From contig OMPZ01000204.1 in assembly GCA_900313125.1 (NCBI GenBank), positions 1 to 11,665 of the forward strand: DNA of 11,665 nt, read 5' to 3'. Both the position numbers and the translations under genes were made by a program. This DNA comes from an uncultured Eubacteriales bacterium (GTDB lineage: Bacteria > Bacillota > Clostridia > Oscillospirales > Acutalibacteraceae). The first letter of the stretch is position 1; each line of letters opens with the position of its first letter. The notes beneath the pieces are model-generated. The model saw only the letters and a program-made list of their open reading frames with translations. It searched no databases and was not told the DNA's origin. Positions 1-5,479 of the stretch are shown piece after piece.

Positions 1-109
1 CGTCGCTTTCCCACGCCTTGAGAGTTTCCGGCTCGCTCTTGGGCAGACCTGCTCTCATGGGGAATTTGGTGTTTGGTAGATTCATCGTGTCTTTAAAATC
101 CTGTGCCAT
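1..109 (-). CDS. ileS: Isoleucyl-tRNA synthetase, N-terminal fragment (cut by window edge)
   Basis: The first 36 codons are present; the rest lies beyond position 1. The visible protein starts MAQDFKDTMNLPNT and continues with FPMRAGLPKSEPE, which is the characteristic opening of bacterial class I isoleucyl-tRNA synthetases, just ahead of the Rossmann-fold catalytic domain. The enzyme charges tRNA-Ile in the cytoplasm. The ATG at 107-109 is chosen because an AGGAG ribosome binding site lies about 9 nt upstream and the homologous region begins at once. ileS follows divIVA in many Firmicutes, which supports the call. No T-box leader (no AGGGUGGNACCGCG-like element) is seen. Instead there is a compact sigma-A-type promoter at 155-183, giving a leader of roughly 40 nt. 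HIGH and KMSKS motifs are outside the window. Confidence 0.93.
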   Translation of the reverse strand, partial: MAQDFKDTMNLPNTKFPMRAGLPKSEPETLKAWESD

Positions 110-126
110 TGGTAATTTCTCCTCTC

Positions 127-145
127 AAACGGATTCACACCGTTT
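127..145 (-). other. Small hairpin in the ileS leader, just upstream of the RBS
   Basis: AAACGG and CCGTTT form a perfect 6-bp inverted repeat around a 7-nt loop. It lies between the predicted ileS transcription start (about 148) and the Shine-Dalgarno sequence. It has no U-tract, so it is not a terminator. It could stabilise the 5' end or modulate initiation, but a chance hairpin of this size is possible. Confidence 0.4.
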
Positions 146-154
146 CGCAGATTA

Positions 155-183
155 ATTATATATTACGCGCCCGCACCTGCAAA
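155..183 (-). promoter_or_regulatory. Predicted sigma-A promoter for ileS
   Basis: Read on the minus strand, a perfect -10 box TATAAT (155-160) is preceded by TTTGCA (178-183) with 17 nt between, or by TTGCAG (177-182) with 16 nt. The predicted start lies near 148, about 40 nt before the ileS ATG. The box sits in the only long gap of the window, so ileS is probably transcribed on its own as well as by read-through from divIVA. A GCACC-N9-GGTGC dyad at 173-191 overlaps the -35 region. The -10 match and spacing are directly visible; activity is inferred. Confidence 0.7.
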
Positions 184-211
184 TTTGGTGCAAAAGCCGC
201 GTTACACGCTT

Positions 212-259
212 ATACTGACCTCAGACAGAAATAGGTCTGAGTTTTCCGAAGATCAGTAT
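212..259 (-). other. Nested inverted repeat after the divIVA stop codon
   Basis: Two 7-bp inverted repeats are nested. The inner one is CTCAGAC (220-226) with GTCTGAG (235-241), loop 8 nt. The outer one is ATACTGA (212-218) with TCAGTAT (253-259). The outer arm shares one base with the divIVA stop codon. Between the right-hand arms on the minus-strand RNA there is a single unpaired base; the left side carries an 11-nt internal loop. No U-run follows in the minus direction, so this is not a standard intrinsic terminator. It may act as a 3'-end stabiliser, a processing site or a weak Rho-type end. Confidence 0.5.
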
Positions 260-1089
260 CAGTTGTCCTTTTTAACGTCGAAATCCTCGCCGAATTTCAG
301 TTTGCCGAAACGGTTCTCAAACTTCGACTTGTCGATCTGTATTTTGCCGTCCTTTGTATCCTTCTGCTCCTTTTCGAGCTCGTCGTCGGACTTCTTTTCA
401 TCGGCAGGCTTTTCGTCCTCTTCAACATCTGCCGCTGCGGCTTCGGCGTTCGCGAAATCCTCCGTAGCCGACTTTGCGTCCTCGGCAGCCTCCTCTATCG
501 TTGAAAAGCCTTCCTCCTCCTTATCGTCGTCGGAAACAGCCTTCTTCGTCTTGTCGGCAGAGCTTGAGTATACCTCTGTCGGGTACTTTTCGTCGAGAGC
601 CTTTTCAAGCTCCTTCGGCTCGTTCTCCTCGGGCAGGACCTTGAGAGACTCGATCTGCTGCTCAAATTCCTCGATGAGCTTTTTGCGTATCTCGGCAGCT
701 TCCTCGGTGATCTGAACGATCATCTCCTTCTCCTTAATAATGCGGTTGTTAGCGTTGGCGATGATCTTATCCGCCTCGGCGCGCGCGTCCTTAAGGATCT
801 GTGCGGCGTTTTTCTTTGCCTCCTTTACGGTCTTGTCGGCTTCCTTCTGAGCCTTTACAAGAACGGTGGAAACGCTGTCCTCGTTCGAGCGCATATCCTC
901 GACCTTTTTCATAAGGAGCTCGGACTTTTCGATAAGCTCGGCGTTTTCCTTTTTAAGACCTCTGAGCTCTTTGAGCTCTTCGGCAAGCTCCGTTACCTCG
1001 TCGATAAACGCATCGACTTCATCGGTGCGGTAGCCGCCGATGCTTGCCTTTTTGAATTGAACATTTTTGATCTGGTCAACTGTAAGCAT
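259..1089 (-). CDS. divIVA: DivIVA-family cell-pole/septum protein with long acidic C-terminal tail
   Basis: This 276-residue protein opens with the DivIVA membrane-binding domain (about 1-32: LTVDQIKNVQFKK...GGYRTDEVDAFIDEV). A heptad-rich coiled coil follows from about 33 to 150. DivIVA binds negatively curved membrane at septum and poles and scaffolds division or wall-synthesis proteins. It is longer than the B. subtilis protein (about 164 residues) because of a low-complexity tail rich in Asp, Glu, Lys and Ala (about 155-250). The tail ends in a less acidic stretch, FENRFGKLKFGEDFDV (257-272). At the place of the membrane-inserting Phe17-Arg18 of B. subtilis DivIVA there is Ile17-Gly18. 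An AGGGG site lies 8 nt before the ATG. The gene is 18 nt downstream of ylmH and ahead of ileS, the classical order. The family call is firm; the role of the tail is unknown. Confidence 0.95.
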   Translation of the reverse strand: MLTVDQIKNVQFKKASIGGYRTDEVDAFIDEVTELAEELKELRGLKKENAELIEKSELLMKKVEDMRSNEDSVSTVLVKAQKEADKTVKEAKKNAAQILKDARAEADKIIANANNRIIKEKEMIVQITEEAAEIRKKLIEEFEQQIESLKVLPEENEPKELEKALDEKYPTEVYSSSADKTKKAVSDDDKEEEGFSTIEEAAEDAKSATEDFANAEAAAADVEEDEKPADEKKSDDELEKEQKDTKDGKIQIDKSKFENRFGKLKFGEDFDVKKDN

Positions 1090-1107
1090 AACTTTTACCC
1101 CTGTCCT

Positions 1108-1857
1108 TTATAAATATTTTGAAATTATGATCTTGTATTTTCCTTTTTTGCTCATAGAACCGTCGAAGTGTACGATAAACTTGCCGCTGCCCCTGATCGA
1201 CACCTTGTCGCCGTCGTTTATCTTCGCGTCGGGATCGTAAACAAGGCGGGCGTTTACCGACACAGCGCCATTTTTGATCGTCTGCTGAGCCTTCGACCTG
1301 CTGAGGGCCGCGCACTCGCCTACGATAATGTCCGTCCTCAGCGACGTTACCGTACAGGCTTTGTCGGAAAACCGCTGCGCGCTTAGTGACAGATCGACGC
1401 CGCTGTCAACAAACGAGACGCCCTCTCTGCCTACCTTTTCTATCTGACCGGTCACATAGCTTTGAAGCTCGGTTTTTACAAAAAACGTACATAAGCCCTC
1501 GCCTATCACGATGTCGCCTATCGCCGCGCGCTTTAAGCCCAGCGCCATAAGCGAGCCGAGAAAATCGCGGTGAGTCAGCTTCGCGCCCGTTCTGAATCTC
1601 AGGTTAAGCGCGGTGAACGGGAAATCCCTCTCGTCGGGCTGACAGTACATCGGGTAGACGCAGAGCATGACGCGCTGCGCGTTTTCATAGCCGCCCCACA
1701 TAAGATATGTCTCGCAGCCCTGAGCCTTCAGCTCGGAAAGAACGATCGTCTGCTCGCTTTCGCTGAGGAAGTCGGAGTAGCACGGCTCGTATCTTCTCTC
1801 GCTCAGCCTGACAAGATCGGCGGTCATCGCGCAAAGGCGTTTTTCCTCGTCGATCAT
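1108..1857 (-). CDS. ylmH: YlmH-family S4-domain RNA-binding protein
   Basis: The 249-residue length is close to B. subtilis YlmH (about 257). The central YlmH signature is seen at 94-116 (LTHRDFLGSLMALGLKR followed by AAIGDI). The S4 RNA-binding domain occupies about 174-232 (RTDIIVGECAALSRSKAQQ, then NGAVSVNARLV and INDGDKVSIRGSGKF). YlmH (RqcP2) binds the 50S subunit and works with RqcH in Ala-tailing of stalled nascent chains, so a ribosome-rescue role is likely although the gene sits in the division cluster. The ATG is 2 nt after the sepF stop codon, which suggests translational coupling; no strong RBS is seen. ylmG (YggT membrane protein), usually between sepF and ylmH, is absent here. 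Confidence 0.9.
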   Translation of the reverse strand: MIDEEKRLCAMTADLVRLSERRYEPCYSDFLSESEQTIVLSELKAQGCETYLMWGGYENAQRVMLCVYPMYCQPDERDFPFTALNLRFRTGAKLTHRDFLGSLMALGLKRAAIGDIVIGEGLCTFFVKTELQSYVTGQIEKVGREGVSFVDSGVDLSLSAQRFSDKACTVTSLRTDIIVGECAALSRSKAQQTIKNGAVSVNARLVYDPDAKINDGDKVSIRGSGKFIVHFDGSMSKKGKYKIIISKYL

Positions 1858-1859
1858 GG

Positions 1860-2381
1860 TCAGATAACGACTCCGCTTGCTTCAAGCTGCGCGAGAAGGT
1901 CGTCGCCCGTCATGTGAACGGAGCTGGGTATAACGAGGAAGGTGCTCGTCGCAACGCGCTTTATCTTGCCGCCCGTAGCGTAAGCCGCGCCGCTCATGAA
2001 GTCGATGATCCTGCGCGAGTTGTCCTTGCTGGCGTTTTCAAGGTTGAGCACTATGGTGTGCTGCCTGATAAGCTCGTCGGCGATGTTACGCGTTTCGTCG
2101 CTGAAACGGTCGGGTCTGAAAACAACGACCTGGAGCTTTGTCGTGGCGTCTATATTCATAACGTTGTTTTTGTAACTGTTTACGCTCGGCGCAGGCTGCG
2201 GGCTGATGTAAGGCACCTGCGGAGTGTACGGCTCCGGCTCGGGCTTCTCGTCGGGGTAGTACTCCTCCGAAACGCTCGGCTCGTCCTTCTTCTCCTCCTG
2301 CTCGTCGTATTTATCGTCGTAATCATATTCGTCGTCGGGAGTGTTCCACATTTGTTTAATCTTGTTGATAAAATCACCCAT
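1860..2381 (-). CDS. sepF: Cell division protein SepF
   Basis: SepF tethers FtsZ filaments to the membrane and bundles them at the septum. The 173-residue protein has the expected layout. Residues 1-13 form an amphipathic membrane-targeting helix (MGDFINKIKQMWN). A disordered acidic and Pro-rich linker covers about 15-70. The compact SepF core runs from about 83 to 160, with VVVFRPDRFSDETRNIADEL (85-104), TIVLNLENAS (109-118), DFMSGAAYATGGKIKRV (127-143) and FLVIPSSV (148-155). A strong AAGGAGG site (complement of 2391-2397) lies 9 nt before the ATG. It follows yggS after 43 nt and is joined tightly to ylmH. A predicted promoter inside yggS (2542-2570) would supply sepF-ylmH-divIVA separately from the upstream repair genes. 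Confidence 0.96.
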   Translation of the reverse strand: MGDFINKIKQMWNTPDDEYDYDDKYDEQEEKKDEPSVSEEYYPDEKPEPEPYTPQVPYISPQPAPSVNSYKNNVMNIDATTKLQVVVFRPDRFSDETRNIADELIRQHTIVLNLENASKDNSRRIIDFMSGAAYATGGKIKRVATSTFLVIPSSVHMTGDDLLAQLEASGVVI

Positions 2382-2424
2382 TTGCTGTATCCTCCTTTTT
2401 CATTTCGTCAAACGATAAACTTCA

Positions 2425-3156
2425 TTAAAAGTAATTTCTCTTTCCAAACAGGCTTGAGCCTACGCGCACCATGTTCGCGCCGCAGAGGATAGCCTCCTCA
2501 TAATCGTCGCTCATACCCATAGAAAGAATATCCATAGAAACATTATCTGATTTTTTGCCCGAAATGTCAATAAATATTTTGTGCATTAATTCAAAATATT
2601 TGCAAATTTCAGACTTTTTATCGCAAATCGGGGGGATAGCCATGAGGCCCTTGACGAAAATGCCGTCAATTTCCGCTATCTCACCGAGAAGCTCGTCAAG
2701 CTTTTCGGGCACGACACCCGACTTGTTTTCCTCCCTGCCGACATTGACCTCGATAAGGATATCCATCGTTTTGCCGTGCAGCTTGGCCTGCCTTGCCACC
2801 TCGTTAGCGAGCTTTACGCTGTCGACCGACTGGATAAGAGATACCTTGTCGATTATCTGGCGCACCTTGTTCGACTGGAGATGACCGATGAACTGAAGGT
2901 CGGCGTGCGTAAGGTCGTAGCTGTCGTATTTCGACAGAAGCTCCTGCACCCTGTTTTCACCTATATATGAAAGTCCGAGCGATATCGCGTGGTTTATGAC
3001 TGTCGGCTCGACTGTTTTGGTTGCGGCGAGAAACGTTATGTCGCCGCGCGTTCTTCCGCTTTTTTCGGCTGCCTTTGAAATGTTCTCTTCGATGATCTTA
3101 TAGTTTTCTTCAACGGCAGCGAGCTTTTGCTTTAACTCATCTGACAATTTTTCCAT
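2425..3156 (-). CDS. yggS: YggS/YlmE-type pyridoxal phosphate homeostasis protein
   Basis: This 243-residue, PLP-binding single-domain TIM-barrel protein belongs to the YggS/PROSC family (fold type III, alanine-racemase N-terminal-like), which buffers PLP and affects amino-acid and keto-acid pools. Lys47 in FLAATKTV is the expected Schiff-base lysine. Other family blocks are IGENRVQELLSKY, FIGHLQSNKVRQI, SVDSVKLA and the phosphate-binding end SMGMSDDYEEAI with MVRVGSSLFG. The ATG overlaps the 3' end of the HlyD-like gene by 20 nt and has an AAAGGAG site 7 nt upstream. The order yggS-sepF matches ylmE-ylmF of B. subtilis. From about 2530 to 2610 the codons turn strikingly A/T-rich compared with the flanks. 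This coincides with a promoter and an inverted repeat embedded in the gene. Confidence 0.94.
   Translation of the reverse strand: MEKLSDELKQKLAAVEENYKIIEENISKAAEKSGRTRGDITFLAATKTVEPTVINHAISLGLSYIGENRVQELLSKYDSYDLTHADLQFIGHLQSNKVRQIIDKVSLIQSVDSVKLANEVARQAKLHGKTMDILIEVNVGREENKSGVVPEKLDELLGEIAEIDGIFVKGLMAIPPICDKKSEICKYFELMHKIFIDISGKKSDNVSMDILSMGMSDDYEEAILCGANMVRVGSSLFGKRNYF
2542..2570 (-). promoter_or_regulatory. Predicted intragenic sigma-A promoter inside yggS, facing sepF
   Basis: On the minus strand a consensus -35 box TTGACA (2565-2570) and a -10 box GATAAT (2542-2547, one mismatch to TATAAT) are separated by exactly 17 nt. The predicted start is an A at about 2535. That gives a leader of roughly 153 nt to the sepF ATG, running through the end of yggS. 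The surrounding bases are unusually A/T-rich for this region. The boxes are visible in the sequence; function is inferred. It would allow sepF-ylmH-divIVA to be expressed without the upstream repair and tRNA-modification genes. Confidence 0.6.
2572..2601 (-). repeat. Perfect 10-bp inverted repeat abutting the intragenic -35 box
   Basis: AAATATTTTG (2572-2581) and CAAAATATTT (2592-2601) are perfect inverted repeats with a 10-nt spacer, so the half-site centres are 20 bp apart, about two helical turns. The element ends 1 nt upstream of the TTGACA box and would cover about -37 to -66. This is a position used by activators and by A/T-rich UP elements that bind the RNA polymerase alpha subunit. 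It lies in coding sequence (yggs codons 186-195, KYFELMHKIF). It could be an operator, an UP element, or chance in an A/T-rich patch. Confidence 0.5.
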
Positions 3157-4528
3157 CGTAAAGCTCCTTTCCTCTTACAACGACCGTATCGTGAAGGGCG
3201 ATCGTTTTCCCGGTCAAAAGCTCCGGGTCGAGCGGGTCGTCGCTGCATATAACGAAATCGTTGTCGGAATATATGATATGCACCTGAACGAACGTCAGCC
3301 TTTTGCCGTAGACCACATAAACGCCCTGCACCTTTTCCTGATGAGGCTCGCCCGAGGGATTCCCCTCGTCGTCGTAATCCTGAACGGTGATGTAATCGTC
3401 GTGGATAGCCGAACGGCTAACGCGAAGTCCGCTGTATGTGTATGTTTTTATCGTGATGTTTTCTCTGCGTATATCCGCGAGCGTGCCGTCGATGTAGTCG
3501 CTTTTGAGAACAAGCAGACCGTCGGAGACCGCCGAGCTTTGGTTCACACCGACGACCGTTGCCGGGATACTGCCCGACATTACGCGCGGTATCGACACGG
3601 AAACTACCGGGTCGCCCGAGCCGACCGTCAGCGCCTGTTCGCTCGTGACGGGGCACAGCAGATACCAGTTTATCGTGGTGATGACCTTGCCCACCGCGTC
3701 GGAGGGCGGGTCCTTTTTGACTATAGAGTTTACGTCGTCAGCCGTGAGCGATTCCGCGCGGCTGTAGTCGAGCGCGTTTTCAAAGCCGTCGAGCTTTGAC
3801 GCGAAAAATCCCGAACGGCGGCTCTTTACGCTGCCGATGCCGTCCGGCACCTTGATCGAATCAAGCTGCGATTGCAGCTCGGCGATCCTTCCGTCAAAAT
3901 TTGCCGAACCGCCCGTAACGACGGTACGCTCGTTAAAAAGCCTGAGCAGCTCGAGCTTCATGGTGTCCGAGGTGAGCAGCTTGTTCTGCGCCGTCTCGTT
4001 TTTGTACTGCGTTATCTTTTTCTTTATCTGAACGTCAACGGTGTCGAGATCGACAAAAAGGCTGTCCGACGAGCTTGTCATCTGCGTGAGCAGATCGAGC
4101 TCACGGCTTATGTCGCTGTACCTCTGCCAGTTTTCGACCTCCTGCTCGGAGTTGAAAAGCTTTGCGACCGTGCCGCCCGCGCTGACCTTTTCGCCGTCGT
4201 TCATCGTGTACGATATAATACCCTTTTTCGAGTTGGTGATGTACTCCTCTGATCGAAGCGCGACCGCTTCGGCTTCGATGCAGTCGTTGAGCTCGTAGTG
4301 ATCCGCCTGCTCCGTTTCGAGCATCGTGAAATTCGACGTGTAAACGAGCATCGACGCGTATACGAGCAGGAACATGAAAAACAGCGCGGCAAGTATGCGC
4401 CCTATTGATATCCTGCGTTTTTTCTTCTTTTTGTATCTTCTTCGGTAGGGACGCTCTTCCTCGTCGGGCGTTTCGCCGATATCATTATCGAGGTCGAGTA
4501 TGTCCTCGCCGAACAATTCGTCATCCAT
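3137..4528 (-). CDS. HlyD-like single-pass membrane protein (efflux-adaptor fold), division-cluster type
   Basis: This 463-residue protein starts with an acidic stretch (2-26), followed by a strongly basic patch (RRRYKKKKKRR, about 29-39) and one membrane helix (about 43-64), giving a cytoplasmic N-terminus and a large outside part. After the helix, residues about 102-126 (KGIISYTMNDGEKVSAGGTV) resemble a lipoyl/biotinyl-like half motif of HlyD membrane-fusion proteins. A helical, coiled-coil-prone region follows (about 127-230), then beta-rich sequence to the end. Such proteins are often annotated as HlyD-family efflux adaptors, but no ABC or MFS partner lies in the window. The ATG overlaps the end of miaA by 8 nt, and its stop codon lies 20 nt inside yggS, so it is translated as part of the operon. 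The fold assignment is fairly sure; a role in efflux is not shown. An envelope role linked to division is an inference from position only. Confidence 0.7.
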   Translation of the reverse strand: MDDELFGEDILDLDNDIGETPDEEERPYRRRYKKKKKRRISIGRILAALFFMFLLVYASMLVYTSNFTMLETEQADHYELNDCIEAEAVALRSEEYITNSKKGIISYTMNDGEKVSAGGTVAKLFNSEQEVENWQRYSDISRELDLLTQMTSSSDSLFVDLDTVDVQIKKKITQYKNETAQNKLLTSDTMKLELLRLFNERTVVTGGSANFDGRIAELQSQLDSIKVPDGIGSVKSRRSGFFASKLDGFENALDYSRAESLTADDVNSIVKKDPPSDAVGKVITTINWYLLCPVTSEQALTVGSGDPVVSVSIPRVMSGSIPATVVGVNQSSAVSDGLLVLKSDYIDGTLADIRRENITIKTYTYSGLRVSRSAIHDDYITVQDYDDEGNPSGEPHQEKVQGVYVVYGKRLTFVQVHIIYSDNDFVICSDDPLDPELLTGKTIALHDTVVVRGKELYDGKIVR

Positions 4529-5477
4529 AAATATGCCCCTTTTTCAAAAGCTCGGCAGCCTGCCGCTCTATCTGTGAAAAGTCGTCGTATTCGTCGGTGT
4601 TGAACCAATGTATACTTTTGTCGCGAAGGAACCATGTGAGCTGGCGCTTGGCGTAGCGGCGCGTCTCGCGCTTGAGCGTTTCGAGCGCGTCGGAAAGTCC
4701 GCACTCGCCGCTAAAGTACGGCGCGAGCTCCTTGCAGCCGATGGCCATTTTCGCCGTCTGACCGATACTGTCGTCGGCGAGCACCTGCCTTGCTTCGTCG
4801 ATAAGACCCATATACACCATTTCGTCAACACGCCTGTTTATCCTGTCGTAAAGCACGGCGCGGTCCGAGGTCTTCAGCCCGATCTTCACGGCGTTATACG
4901 GCGACGGCGTTTCACGCGAGCGTCTGTTCTGCTCTGTCATCGTGATGCCTGTCGTCTCAAACACTTCTATCGCCCTGACAACGCGCTTTACGTTGTTCGG
5001 CTCTATCCTCTCGGCTGCCTCGGGGTCGATCGCGTAGAGGTCGTCCCACAGCGCCTTTGCGCCGCAGCTCGCCGCCTTTTCGTGCAGCCGCCGTCTGAGG
5101 TCATCGTCGGCGTCGTTCTCCGAAAACGTGATGTTGCTGAGCAGAGAATCGACGTACAGCCCCGTACCGCCGACGATTATCGGCAGCCTGCCGCGCGACG
5201 CGACCTCGCGTATTTTTTCGCCCGCAAGCTGTGTGTAGCGCGCGACGCTGAAGCTTTCGCTGCGCGGTATCACGCTGATGAGGTGGTGCGGTACTCCGCG
5301 CATTTCGTCCGCCGTGGGCTTTGCCGACGCAATGTCCATGCCCTCGTAGATCTGCATGGAGTCGGCGCTTATCACCTCTCCGCCAAGCGCGAGAGCGAGC
5401 GACACGCCGAGCCTTGTCTTGCCCGACGCCGTAGGCCCGACAACAGCCGCGACCTTGATCTTGTTTTCATCATTCAT
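4521..5477 (-). CDS. miaA: tRNA dimethylallyltransferase MiaA
   Basis: MiaA transfers a dimethylallyl group from DMAPP to N6 of A37 in tRNAs that read codons starting with U, making i6A, the substrate of MiaB. With the chosen start the protein has 318 residues, a normal length. Motifs in order are the P-loop VGPTASGKT (13-21), SADSMQIYEGMDI (37-49, with the catalytic Asp39 of DSMQ), GVPHHLI (61-67), VGGTGLYVDSL (102-112), NNVKRVVRAIEV, and the C-terminal RRYAKRQLTWFLRD block. The frame is open further upstream to 5552, but that stretch lies inside mutL and is unlike MiaA. The ATG at 5475-5477 is 2 nt after the mutL stop codon and starts MNDENKIKVAAVV, as expected. The mutL-miaA junction is probably translationally coupled. 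hfq, a common neighbour of miaA, is not present. Confidence 0.96.
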   Translation of the reverse strand: MNDENKIKVAAVVGPTASGKTRLGVSLALALGGEVISADSMQIYEGMDIASAKPTADEMRGVPHHLISVIPRSESFSVARYTQLAGEKIREVASRGRLPIIVGGTGLYVDSLLSNITFSENDADDDLRRRLHEKAASCGAKALWDDLYAIDPEAAERIEPNNVKRVVRAIEVFETTGITMTEQNRRSRETPSPYNAVKIGLKTSDRAVLYDRINRRVDEMVYMGLIDEARQVLADDSIGQTAKMAIGCKELAPYFSGECGLSDALETLKRETRRYAKRQLTWFLRDKSIHWFNTDEYDDFSQIERQAAELLKKGHIYG

Positions 5478-5479
5478 TG

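Noticed and set aside
110..258. T-box riboswitch upstream of ileS
   Set aside because: No T-box core, no specifier-loop-like structure, and the promoter at 155-183 leaves only about 40 nt of leader.
212..259. Intrinsic terminator after divIVA
   Set aside because: The stems are good but no U-run follows on the minus strand. The short T-run next to the inner stem is on the wrong side and would serve only plus-strand transcription, for which there is no gene.
185..715. Plus-strand Ser/Phe-rich open frame opposite divIVA
   Set aside because: Its serine runs are simply the reverse reading of the Glu/Asp/Lys-rich DivIVA tail; no RBS and no homology features.
4204..4225. TATAAT-like string within the HlyD-like gene
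   Set aside because: It is on the plus strand with no -35 box at the right distance and no plus-strand gene downstream.
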